Part shown: piece after piece, positions 44,946-55,620 of the stretch
Numbering within the stretch: the first letter of the stretch is position 1
Layout: each line of letters begins with the position of its first letter
Assembly: GCA_902651635.1 (NCBI GenBank)
Contig: CACRSC010000036.1
Span: 70,299 to 134,298 of the forward strand
Direction of reading: 5' to 3'
From: Mastigamoeba balamuthi
Taxonomy: Eukaryota; Evosea; Mastigamoebida; Mastigamoebidae
DNA length: 64,000 nucleotides
Translations under genes and position numbers: made by a program
Notes under the pieces: generated by a model
What the model was told of the DNA's origin: nothing
Seen by the model: only the letters and a program-made list of their open reading frames with translations
Database searches by the model: none

Positions 44946-47161
44946 ATGCTGCCGTTCAGCACGCGCGCGCAGACGCCGCAGCGCCGGAGCAGGGCGGCGC
45001 TCAAGTCCAAGGTGCTGGTGCTGTTCGCGATCGCCGCGTTCGTGGCGTACACGGGCTGCACCGTCCTGTCGCGCACTGAGATCCTCTCCCCCGTCTCCCC
45101 CAAGCGTACCCGCCCCCCCTCCCCAAATCCGACCAACTCCCGCCGAGTCCACCGCGTTCGGCGCCGAGTATCCCGCTGCCCCAGGGACACTCGGTCGGGC
45201 CCCCGAGCCTCGGCCGCCTCGCCCCCCGGTTCGGTCGGTAACTCACACCCCCCTTCTCCTCCTCTGCAGTGCCGCACGACCGCCGCGGCGCTCGGGCCGA
45301 CGAGGTGCCCACGTGGGACGCGCCCGGGAGCTCCGAGGCAGGGCCGGCACAGGAGCAGAGGCAGGAGGCCCAGCCGCCGCCCTGGGGGGGCCCTGTGCCC
45401 GACCTCGGCGCCTCCACGCCCGAGCAGAGGGCCCAGGCTGTCAAACACGTGAGCGCCGAGCCCACCGCGTCCCCTCGGCTGCCGCTCGGGTCTCAGCGTT
45501 TCCGGGGATGCCCGACCTCCCCATTGCCCGCGCAGGCGATGGTGTACGCGTGGCAGCGGTACAGGGAGCACGCGTGGGGCGCGGACGAGATCAGGCCCGT
45601 GACGGGGGAGCGGTACGAGTGGCTGCACCAGGGCGCCACCATCGTCGACTCACTCGACACGGTGCGAGACGCACACCCTCCCCTCGGTCGGTCGCCTCCC
45701 TGAGCTCGTTCTCTCTCCCTCGCTCGCAGCTGTGGATCATGCGCATGGACGAGGAGTTCAAGGAGGCCCGCGACTGGGTCGCCCACAACCTCACGTTCGA
45801 CGCGGTGCGCTCCTCTTCCTCTTCCTGCTGCTGCTGCTCCCCCGCGTGCTGACTCGCGGACCCTCGCAGAACTGCAGCGTGTCGGTGTTCGAGACGGTGA
45901 TACGCGTCGTGGGGGGGCTGCTGAGCGCGTACGACCTGTCGGGGGACCGCGTGTTCCTTACGAGGGCCGAGGAGTGCGCGCACGCGCTGCTGCCCGCGTA
46001 CGAGACCGAGAGCGGCATCCCGCTGGCGTGGATCAACTACCGCACGCGCGCGGCCTCGGGGCCCAAGGGCTCGCGGTCCGTGCTCGCCGAGGCGGGCTCT
46101 GTGCTGCTCGAGTTCGAGTACCTCTCGCGGGCCACGGGCAACTCCGTCTTCGCGCACAAGGCCATGAAGGTCGTCGACGTCGTCTCGCGCGCGCAGCTCG
46201 AGTACGCGGGGCTCTACCCCACGATGATCGACTGGCGCTCGGGCCGCTTCCGCTCGAGTGCGTGCAAAGGGGCCCGCCCCTCTGCTGGCCCTCTGGCCGT
46301 CCCGTCTAACGCGCAGAGCAGAGAAGCTGACGGTGGGCGGGCTGGTCGACAGCTACTACGAGTACCTGCTGAAGCTCTGGGTCCTGCGCGGAGGGCCCGC
46401 CGCGGACGCCGACGCGCAGCGGTTCAGGGAGATGTACGACCAGAGCGCGCGGGCGATCGAGCGGCACCTCGTGGGGCGCGGCGACGGCGGGCTCGTGTTC
46501 GTCTCGGAGATCAACTACGCGCGCAGCCGCAACCTGACCAACCGCATGGACCACCTCGCCTGCTTCGCCGGCGGCATGTTCGCGCTGGGCGCGCGGGCCT
46601 TTGGCGGCGGCCGCCCCGGCGACGCGCGGCACATGGAGCTCGCCGAGGGCGTCGCACGGACGTGCCACGAGATGTACGCGACGACGCCGACGGGGCTCGC
46701 GCCCGAGGTCGCCAAGTTCGTGCCGGGCGCGGGCGTCAGGGCCGAGGCCAGGCACTACCTGCTGCGGCCCGAGGCCGTCGAGACGATGCTCTACATGTGG
46801 CGGTACTCGCACGAGCAGCGCTACCGCGACTGGGCGTGGGAGGTCTTCGTGGCGATCGAGCGGCACTGCAGGGCGCCCTACGGCTACAGCGGCGTGAAGA
46901 ACGTCGAGGAGGTCCCCGCGACGTGGGACAACGGGGCGCCCAGCTACTTCCACGCCGAGACACTCAAGGTGAGTCTCAGCGCTGCGCTGATCTGATGACA
47001 GGGCTCTGTGCCATCCCCCCCGCGCCTCCCGCTCTGACTATGCTGCGTGGCAACTACAGTACCTGTACCTGATGTTCATGCCTGACGATGTGATACCACT
47101 GGACCAGTACGTGTTCAACACAGAGGCGCACCCGTTCACCATTTTCGCGGATGGGCACTGA
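44946..47161 (+). CDS. Class I alpha-1,2-mannosidase (glycoside hydrolase 47)
   Basis: Trims mannose from N-glycans in the ER or Golgi. Seven exons (44946-45105, 45270-45448, 45536-45661, 45730-45804, 45870-46257, 46319-46968, 47060-47161) sum to 559 residues. It is a type II membrane protein: basic N-terminus, anchor [18 protein letters not shown], then a low-complexity stem and the catalytic (alpha/alpha)7 barrel. Signatures: [94 protein letters not shown] and the end [10 protein letters not shown], whose Thr-Glu coordinates the calcium in this family. Length and stem fit ER/Golgi mannosidase I rather than the longer EDEM proteins. Confidence 0.9.
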
Positions 47162-47640
47162 GGCAGCGGGTGAGGCCTGATGGCGACTGAGTATGAGTTA
47201 CAACAACGGCAGAACACTCTCGGTTCACACCTTGGAGGCAACACTTTATACGCCTGCCGGGCCGGGGGGGGATGCTCAGCCTATGGATGCAGTCACCTGC
47301 AGCGGCAGTAGAGGACGAGTCGCCTAGGAGCTTAAGAGCTCGACGAACAGGAGAGGGGCAGCTGCCTGTTTACACCGTGGCCGCCCTTAGGAGTAGAGCG
47401 TTGGGCTGCCTCAAGGTGTGTGCGAATCCCACGAGAGCAGCGACAGCGTATCAAACGCTCGTGGAACTTACCTCGGACGAGACGGCACACCATGACGGGC
47501 TGCACCACTCTAGCTGTTTAATGGTGGTGCGTCTGAGGAATCAACTGCGCTGTCGCCAGCGCTGAGCAAAATAAACGGCGGAGGGACGCCGCCTCCCGAC
47601 CACCCCTTCGGCCCTGCAGACAGGGCGGGGAACATCGCGC
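47162..47640. other. Intergenic, no supported gene
   Basis: This is the 3' flank of the GH47 gene. Only short unsupported frames are present. An AATAAA occurs on the plus strand near 47568. Confidence 0.5.
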
Positions 47641-48045
47641 GGCTGACGGTCCCATGTGCTGCGGGTTGGCGGAGCTCGGGCGTCATTCGCAAGCGGGTCC
47701 TCGAGGGTCTTAATTCTCGATAACAAAGCCACCGCGGACACATATCGCCGATGACGCAAAGCCGCGGGCTCTTTCCACGTGCTACCGATGGCGCTGACAC
47801 ACCATTTGGGTGGCGTATAATAGTAGCAGGCTTTCCCACGCCCTCGGTGCTCTGCGGACCACTTTTGACATGCAGAGGGCTCGCATGGCCCATAATCCGA
47901 GTTTTCCCCGGAAATCCTCGAAGATCAACTCGTTGGCACGCACCCGTAAGGTAATGATGCGATGTGGGGCTTCCCAGTGATGAGTTCTTTGTCATCTGGA
48001 GAGGCTAGTGATGACAAACCCAAAGCCCATCATACACTCTGATCC
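47640..48045 (-). repeat. Dispersed repeat, partial diverged copy (segment A)
   Basis: Minus-oriented and diverged from the copies at 48940, 56580, 57100, 59430 and 60290. Shared landmarks in order are the CGGGTCC..GAGG block, CGATGACGCAAAG, GGCCCATAAT, AGATCAACT, GGGGCTTCCCAGTGATGA and ACAAACCCAAAGCCCATCA. Confidence 0.6.
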
Positions 48046-48409
48046 GCGAAGTCCCTTTTCCCCCTCCCCCGCGACTATGATAGATAGATACGAAGCTGCT
48101 CGACGGGCCCCAATTCCACGAAACTTCTTCACGCGCCTGCAGCCTGCCATGAATCCTTCTGCCGCCAGAGTCTGAGTGCAGCGGAAGTGCTTGGGCTACG
48201 GTTGCAGCTTTCGCGTAGAACCACACACATAAGGGACCTCTGCGAGTATTGCGATAACTCTGCCAATTGTAAGAGGCAAAAACGACCTTCCCTTTGTCTA
48301 AACTATTTCCCACGATCTGCTTTTCTACATCCTCATCTACATACTCTCCTCAGTGCTGTGTCTTTTCAGCTCGTCAACACATTTTCATCGGGACTCCTCT
48401 CTGGCAGTT

Positions 48410-49440
48410 TTCATGCACGCTTCACGCTTCGCCAATACAGAACTGCTACACCCTGTGCAGCCCGTGCCCAAGGGTTGGCACTCTCGCGCAGCGGTCGTCT
48501 CAGGCTGGCACTCAATGGCGACGCTGCCCAGTGTGTGCGTGGGTGCTTCTGCCATTGACTGCTTCTACTCGATGCCGAGGTCAGACTCCCCCCCAAGTCG
48601 CTGGAGGGAAGGGGGCGCAACCCCTCACAACCTCATCCGCTCCCGGGACGGTTCCCTCGAATTTGACGCTGAGCTTCAGGGCCGAAAGATGTACGCTCAG
48701 GATCTGCTGGACGAGAGCCCGCGAGGTCTGCTCGCTGAAGCCCTCTCAGCACTCTCAGCACTCGCCAACAGCCACCGTCGACGTCGTCATTCCATCTGGG
48801 CCGAAAGCACCGCAGCAACATTGATGGAGCGTTGCTTCGATATCTGGATCAGCATAGCAACACCGCGGTCTCATGAGTGCCTCAGGGATCAGCAGTCAAC
48901 TCGGAAATCGAGAGGCCAAACCAAGTACTGCGCTTTGCATGAGCCATGCTTTTGGATGGGGCAAAAACAGGACTTCGCATCAGTTGTTTCGTTTCTGATG
49001 GGCTTTGGGTTTGTCATCAGTTGGCTGTCTGGTTCATGGGTATCATCACTGGGAAGCCCCACGTTCTCAAGGTTCTCGAGGCTCCCTGTTGTGCGCGGAC
49101 AAGTTGACCTGGGCAGTTTTCGCGGAAAAACCACATTATGGGCCTCTGCCATGCCCGCTTGCCCGCTTGCCTCAAGGGTCACCCCGAGTGCGACAGGTGC
49201 GCGGCGGCGTTTTCGTTTCACACGGCGGTGCGAGTGACGTGTCAGCGCGTTGGGCAATGCGCAACAAGGTTCCGTGACTTTGCGTCATCGGAATTATCGA
49301 CTTAGCGGCGGTATCTGTTTTCGGGGAGGCGTCGCGGACCCGCTTGCGGCTGGCGTCGTCTCTCTGTGAGGTCGTAGCAAATGGGACCAACGGTGACCCG
49401 TCGCTATCTACCCTCTCCACAGGGATGGCGCGCCGGCTGA
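48410..49440 (+). repeat. Dispersed repeat, long copy (segments B plus A)
   Basis: Plus orientation. Segment B (48410-48930) and segment A (48940-49440) occur joined in the same way, inverted, at 57100-58180 and 60290-61400. A long open frame (48353-49237) runs through both, but the frame is not shared by the sister copies, so I do not call it a gene. No terminal repeats or known transposase motif were seen; the family is unclassified. Confidence 0.65.
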
Positions 49441-50840
49441 GAGGCTGTGCTCCTCTCCTCAGCACTTTTTCTGGGCCGACTTAGGAGCTGCGAGAACCTT
49501 GGACCGCAAATGGAGACAACAGGACATTCTCGGGGCGTGCTGCCTGACCTCTTGTTGCTCAAGAACCTTGGGCCCTTGCTTTCCCCCCCCCCCCCCCTCC
49601 GATACGGGTCGCAATTTCGTGGCAGCTCGTCTGACACTGCCGAACACATATTATTGGGACTTGTTGCCTGGGGTCGTTGGAAGGTTACCGGACGTCCTGG
49701 GGCTCGGTGTCCGAAGACCAAGCTGAAAACCTCCTAGGTCTCCTCGTCGTTCTCGTCGTCCATCCAGCACCCCATCGACGAGCACTGTGGTTCCAGTTGT
49801 CACACCGTTCGTGGTCCGTGATGGCCAAGTCGACTCGGGATCTCTGAAACACTGGCTGGGATCACGACGATTGCTGCGCTGGTCCTCTTGCATACACTAC
49901 TTCTTATGCGCGATTTCTCGCATAGTGATCCTCCGTATTCAAGGGCGAGACAAGGAGGCTCGACACCGGCAAATGTGGGACATAGCACATGAGCCCCCAG
50001 CTCTGTACTTTCTATGTCGTGCGTGATATTAGATCGTTGCGACACGAGAGGCGTGGGTGGCTTAGAGATCGCCGTGCTACGTACTCGCTGCGGCGCCTCA
50101 GCCTTCCCTGAGTCCAGGCGCTGCGATCCCTCTCTCAGGACTCATGGAGCTTTCCAGAGACCCCCTGCGGAATCAGGGGGCAAAATTACAGAATGCCCTG
50201 AGTGCCTTCCGGGGCGGCTTGTTGGGATTTCCAAAAAGACGAATCCACTGTCCTTCCTGCTTTTGCTGGGCCAGGATGGTCTGCCCTTGGCCTGCGTGAG
50301 CACCCCTTGCCACCGAGTCTGCGTTCCTTCATGCCCATTATTATTGAAATACTAGGCTCAGAGCAGCTGCCCAGCCTGTCTCACCCTACAAATTGTTATT
50401 TCTGCCCCTCGGCCTGCATCTGCTCAGGGCATCCGCTTCCACGATGACCAATATGCACTGTTGAATTAGCTCGAAGCGGGCTCTGTGCTGAGATGATGTG
50501 CAACTCTTCTCGGCTTTCACCTCTGGTCCCCAAAACTATCCCCCAATGGGATAAAAAAGGGCTTCGGGCGAGAGGTCTGTGCGTCTTGTAAATTTCAGCT
50601 TCGCGGCGAGCGCGTCTGCTGAAAGCAACCGAAGCTATTGCTCCCCTCTTCAGCGCGATTCAGGCGTGTGTTTGATCCACCCGGCAGGTGCCATCTCTGC
50701 GGCTCGTGGAGGCCGGGCCAATCCCGTCGATTTTTTATTGTGGCACACCTATAAGGGGTACACCCATTTCTCCTGTGGTGTGCGTGCTGAGCCAGAAATG
50801 GAGGCCAAGTGCAATCAATAGCAGGGTGTACGCGAGGTCT
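49440..50840. other. Intergenic with a short duplicated gene fragment
   Basis: No supported gene. 50264-50310 repeats part of the second exon of the small gene at 50842-51237 (GGGCCAGGATGGTCTGCCCT and GCGTGAGCACCCC). Elsewhere only short unsupported frames. Confidence 0.5.
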
Positions 50841-50841
50841 C

Positions 50842-51237
50842 TCAGGCGGAGGGATGGGACCCTTGCGAATGCTGGGCCAGGATGGTCTGCCCTTGGACCT
50901 GCGTGAGCACCCCGTTTGCCACGAGCAGGGGAACGAGGACGTCCGCCCTGGCCAGCCCCCGCATTCCGCCCGGCGAGCTCACCGTCGACACGCCCGCCCT
51001 CCTGCTGACTGTCACGGCGAAGACCTGAGCTCCGTGCTGCACCGCCATGGCCTTGAGCTGGCGGTGGCAAGGCTCGAGTTACGGCATGAAAACGGGCGTT
51101 TTTTCCATACTCACCAGCCGGAAGGCTCTCTGCTGCTGCGCCTTGTAGAGCCTCGCGGACTCGGACTCCTTGTACGCTTTCACATCGGGGCGCTTGCGTG
51201 CCCTGCTTTCGGTGCAGATGGGCCGAGGGCTGTCCAT
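50842..51237 (-). CDS. Small basic protein, possibly divergent MADS-box
   Basis: Exons 51115-51237 and 50842-51057 are joined by a 57-nt intron (GTGAGT...CGCCAG, phase 0) and give 112 residues. The N-terminal half is basic (RARKRPDVKAYKES, ARLYKAQQQRAFRL), then across the splice LKAMAVQHGAQVFAVTVSRR and AGVSTVSSPGG. The second part follows the SRF-type MADS pattern (KKAYELSVLTGTQVLLLVVS ... YTFATP), notably GAQV followed by alternating hydrophobics, but the first, DNA-contacting helix lacks the usual KRR residues. It could be a divergent or decayed MADS gene, or unrelated. The assignment is tentative; the intron and open frame support some coding role. Confidence 0.4.
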
Positions 51238-51809
51238 CGCCCCCGGTGGGTTGAAATGCCTGTGTGTCTCCGATATGCAACCTCCAGGATCAAGGAGATC
51301 TGAGAATGGAATGCATTCCATCAAGCAGCAACTGCACCCCATGAGCCAGCATCTATGCTCATACGCACGTTGCAAAACCCGGGAAGCTGGTCCTTTTTCG
51401 AAGCAGCCGGTCATGCCAGCGTTGTGCAGAGAGATCAGAGGTGAGGGCGGAGGTGCTTGCATCGTTTCGGAGGCGCATGTCATCCAGGCCATTCTGTTGC
51501 ATCGCGTGGTTGACCTTCAGCTTGGCTGGAAACACTAGCAGTGTAGTTGCAGGGGTGGTGGTGGCGTTGAGATTTCCACAATGACAACCCTATCCATGCA
51601 TTCACGTCAATTGAACAGTTGTACGCACTGTTCACGTTGCTGTACACCTGTCGCGCTCGGGAGGCGGTCAAGAAGGCGAACAGAGTGACCCGCATAGCTG
51701 AGATTGTGGCTACATGAGCCCCAAGCTCTGTCTTTTCAATGGCATTTAACAATGGCGTGTAGTGGCCAGGGAGGTGAGGGAGGCTCAGGCATCGCAGAAC
51801 ATGAATGTG
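51238..51809. other. Intergenic, no supported gene
   Basis: About 570 bases lie between the small basic gene and the end of the M6 protease gene. Only short unsupported frames. A short segment near 51712 resembles one near 49985. Confidence 0.4.
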
Positions 51810-54800
51810 TCAGAGAGCGAGCAGGGCTGTCACGAGGGCGGTAGCAGTGCAGACAGCGGACGCAGCGCCGGAGAAGGAGGACTCTTGGCTCGACTGCTCA
51901 GAGGCGATGCTGTTCTGCATGCTGTTCGAGCCCATCTGCTCCGAAGACGACTCCTCCTCCTGCTCCGCGGCCGCGCTGCTGGACTCGAGCGGCGACGTGG
52001 CGCTGCTGTGCTTGGCGCTGCTCGGTACAGAGGACTCCGAGGACACAATGGGCACTGCCGAGGACTGCGTGGCGCACCGGACGCTGAAGTCGTCGATGAA
52101 CATCATCCCCGTGCTGACCGAGTCGAAGCTGAGGTAGAGCGACTCGGCGCCCTGGGTGGCCACCTCGAAGCTGTTGGTCCCGTTGACGACGGTCGCCTTG
52201 TTCCACTTGGAGGGGCCCACCAGCGCGCCCAGCGTGTAGCCCCACCAAATAGTGCTGGTCACGGGGCTGCAGCCCGTCCTGGCGCCCGCCGGTCCGAAGA
52301 AGAACGAGAACGAGACCACCGGGCAGCCAGAGACGTCGAAGCCGATGGGGACGGCCATGCGGTTGTGGCAGCCGGCGCGGCCAAACGTCAGCGCGGTGCC
52401 CGAGGCGGAGCCGCAGACGTCCGAGACGCTGGCGCACGTGACGTCGGCCCACGCGAGCGGCGACAGCGTGTCGAACGAGTCGTGGAAGGGCAGCGGGAGC
52501 AGCCCGATGGGCCTGGGCGTCGCCAGCATCGCCGCGGGCTGCGCGGTGGGCAGCGTCCAGTCGTAGGTCCTCAGAAAGGCGTTGGCGTACAGGAGCGACC
52601 CGCCGGCGCCCGTGGACACGTGCGGCGTGGGGCCGTCGACGGTCTTGACGGTGCCCGAGTAGATGTAGTAGATGCTGCCGCTCTCGTGCAGGACGGCCTG
52701 GACCGTCAGCTGCGAGTAGTTCCACTGGACGGCGTAGGAGCGCCCCGCAAGCAGTGGCGCAGAGCTCGTGAAGGCCTTGGCGGTTACAGAGGCAGCCGCG
52801 GGATCACCGGGGTAGGGAGCGATGGTGGGGTACTTGCCAGCCCCTTTGATCGCCGTGTTCAGGCCCACGAAGTTGATGTACCCCTGAGAGAGAGAGAGAG
52901 AGAGAGAGAGAGCAGCCTGTCAGTACTGGACAGACAAGGGCACGACGCCAGCTGAGTGTTCTCACGTGGGCGCAGATGAAGGCCTCTGTGTAGGAGACGC
53001 CGCCAAAGGCGAACGCGAAGGGCAGCTTGACAGAGCCGAAGCCGCTGTAGACCGTTACGGGGGAGGCGCCGTCCATGGGGACCAGCGAGAAGCCGTACTG
53101 CTCGACGAAGCTGTACTCTGTCGTGGGCTCAGGGATGCCGCCCTGGCCCCACACACAGGACCCGCAGCCCAAGTCGGTCCACGGCTCGATGGTGGCGATG
53201 CCCCTCGCGTTGTCGACGGAGGCGCTGAGGGAGACACACGAGGCCGACTCGTTGTCGAGGACCGAGTTGGGCACCTGGGCCGGGTCGAGGCCGCAGTACA
53301 TCGACTGGCGCGTCCGCTGCGTCAGGAAGTCCGCCAGGACGGCTCCCTCGAGCGCGTTGACCGTCTTCCTGACGATCTTCTCGATGTTGCTCACCGAGGT
53401 CATGCGCGTCGACTTGGGGGCCGCGCCCTCGTTGATGTGCCACACAATCACCCCAGCGGCGGGCGCGTAGCTGTCGAGGCCGACCCTCTGCCTGTTCTCG
53501 ACGAGGAAATACTCCCCGACGCCCTTGTGCGCGCTCCGCGAATCCCACTCCCAGTCGACGCCGTTGGGGTTGTGCCCGAACTGCAGCACAGCGTCTGGGT
53601 GGTTGCCGACGGGAAGCAGGCTGATCGGGGCCGTGGAGTTGGTCGGCACGACCGTGGGCGTAAGCCACCCCTGAGCCCAGAGCGAGGTGGTGAGCCAGCT
53701 GATACAGAGGGGGAGGGGCTCACGAGGTAGCTGCGGAGAAAGGGCGAGATCATGGCGGGGTGCCTGCCGTGGTCGTTCCAGTTGCCGCCGTCCATCAGGC
53801 AGAAGGGCCCCACCCACCGCTTGCCCGTGTCCTGGTCGTAGATGTCCGGCATCGACATCGTGTGGCCGAGCTCGTGCGTCACGACGCCGATGTTGAACGG
53901 CGTCGTGCAGTTGTCCCAGCTCTCGCCGATGATCACGTGCTGGCCGAACGTGACGCCCTGCGCCGCCACGTCGAAGCTGGGCTGCATGAACCCCCACACG
54001 TGCGGGCACCGGAACACGGCCGCGGGCGAGAGCGTCGAGAGCTCTCCGCCGGCGATGACCAGGACGATGTGCAGCTCGTCGCCAGCGACCCGCCCGTCGC
54101 CGTCGAGGTCGAAGGACTTGAGGTCGAGGAACTCGGCGGCGCCCAGCAGTGCGCTGCGCTGTACGCAGCTGTAGTCGGGGTACTTGCCCCACTTGGAGTG
54201 GTTGACCCACGCGCAGTTGACCGTCACCGGCCCGATGACGCCGTCGTCCCTGTCGTCGGACGTCTCGCGCGCCTGTGTGAATTGGAACTTCCCGTTGGAT
54301 GCGAGGTTGTAGTACGCGTTGACCGTGTCACCCATCGTCGAGCTCGCATTGAACACCCTCCTCAGGATGCTGTTGCACCACGTAGTCAGTTGTGTGGGCG
54401 CCAAAGGTACAGGGAGCGATGGCTAAGCTATCCAAGATGGAGGGGCAGAAACTCACTGCTCTTTGAGGCCCGGGCTGTTTGCGAAGTCGGGGTACTGGAC
54501 CATCACGAACACCAGGGGCTCCGTGGCGCGGGCCTTGTGGCGCTTGGCGAGCGATGCGGCTGCCGTGAGGTCCTCGTTGAAGCGCGCGCGGCGCTGGCGG
54601 GCCTCGGCGTCCCACTCGTCCGGCATTGTGGCCGGGCTGTACTTGGCCTGCTCGGCCGCCTGGCGCCGCGACACCAGCGGCTCCGCGGGCGCGCCAGTGG
54701 GGTCGTAATACGAGGGGGTACCGTCGTCGTGGATGTAGACGTTCCTGCCCGCGACGTCGACGTAGCGGGGACCCGTGACTGTTGGGTGCACATTTTCTGG

Positions 54801-55020
54801 CTTTAGGCATAATTCGTTCTTTAAACTCGCGGACAGAGTGGAACACTCTCCAGCCTATAAAGCGGTACTGTCGGGACGTACACTCGTCTCCGGTGTTCCA
54901 GATGCGCAGCGTGGTGCCGTCTGGCAGCGGCATGTCGTAGGGGCCCGGGAACGCCGGGGTCGCCGCGACTAGGGCCAGGGCAGCGCAGAGGAGCAGTAGA
55001 GCTGATGCCAGTCGTTGCAT
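51810..55020 (-). CDS. M6-type (immune inhibitor A-like) metalloprotease, predicted GPI-anchored
   Basis: Secreted zinc protease. Five exons (54882-55020, 54457-54778, 53724-54369, 52966-53670, 51810-52883) sum to 961 residues. Signal peptide MQRLASALLLLCAALALVAA; propeptide with NTGDEF, DVAGRNVYIHDDG; catalytic domain with the calcium-type loop DLDGDGRVAGDE (about 241-252), zinc motif HELGH (about 319-323) followed by TMSMPDIYD, VGPFCLMDGGNW and, across a 53-nt intron, SYL|GWLTPTVV, as in bacterial M6 enzymes. The rest is beta-rich (CIATIEPW-like, DSFDTLSPLAWADVTC). The C-terminus is a Ser/Glu-rich stalk ending in a hydrophobic tail (AVCTATALVTALLAL), typical of GPI signals. Intron 4 contains a (GA)n run. 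Confidence 0.85.
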
Positions 55021-55620
55021 TCGCTGGGCTGGTGCGCACCACAGGTACTTGTGAATGACAAATGTGCTCGAGGGCGTCGTGGTAGATTCTTATAATGACA
55101 TCAGAAATGTCAGCTGCGGTGATGGCATCGAGTGTACCAATGCCAGAACCGGCCAATCGAAGGGTACACTCTCGGCTGTGCGCACCCGCAAGCCACACTT
55201 CTGCACCAGCACCACACTCTTTCAGGGGAAGAACGACAATTGTGGTCAATCGAAGGGTGCACTCTTCAGTGCACACCGGCAAGTCAACCTTCTGCACTCG
55301 CACCACACACACTCCTTTTCGGCATTGGCATTCCACGGAAGAATGTTCTGCAAGACTGGCGAGTGGATAAAATTGGCTGCACCACCCCAGATCGGAAATC
55401 CATGCTGTCGTAGCTCCTGTGAGAGGAAGCGAGCTTGTTCCGCGGCACATCTCACACTGGTATCCCGGATGGCCGTACTTTAAAAAATCCCGTCGAATAA
55501 AGACTGCGAGACCGAGTCGAGCCATTCCTCCACTTATTCCTAAGAGGCTGAGGCACCCGCAGGGGCTGGACCAGGGCGCGTGAGGAAGAGGTGCAGGCGG
55601 TAGCGAGGCAGAGGTAGTCA
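55021..55620. other. Upstream region of the M6 gene with a short tandem duplication
   Basis: No supported gene. A segment of about 100 bp around 55155 is repeated near 55245 (AATCGAAGGGT, CACTCT, then GCAAG/CAAG and TTCTGCAC). It should hold the M6 promoter. Confidence 0.5.

Noticed and set aside
48353-49237. 294-codon plus-strand open frame
   Set aside because: It lies in a dispersed repeat whose sister copies do not preserve the frame.
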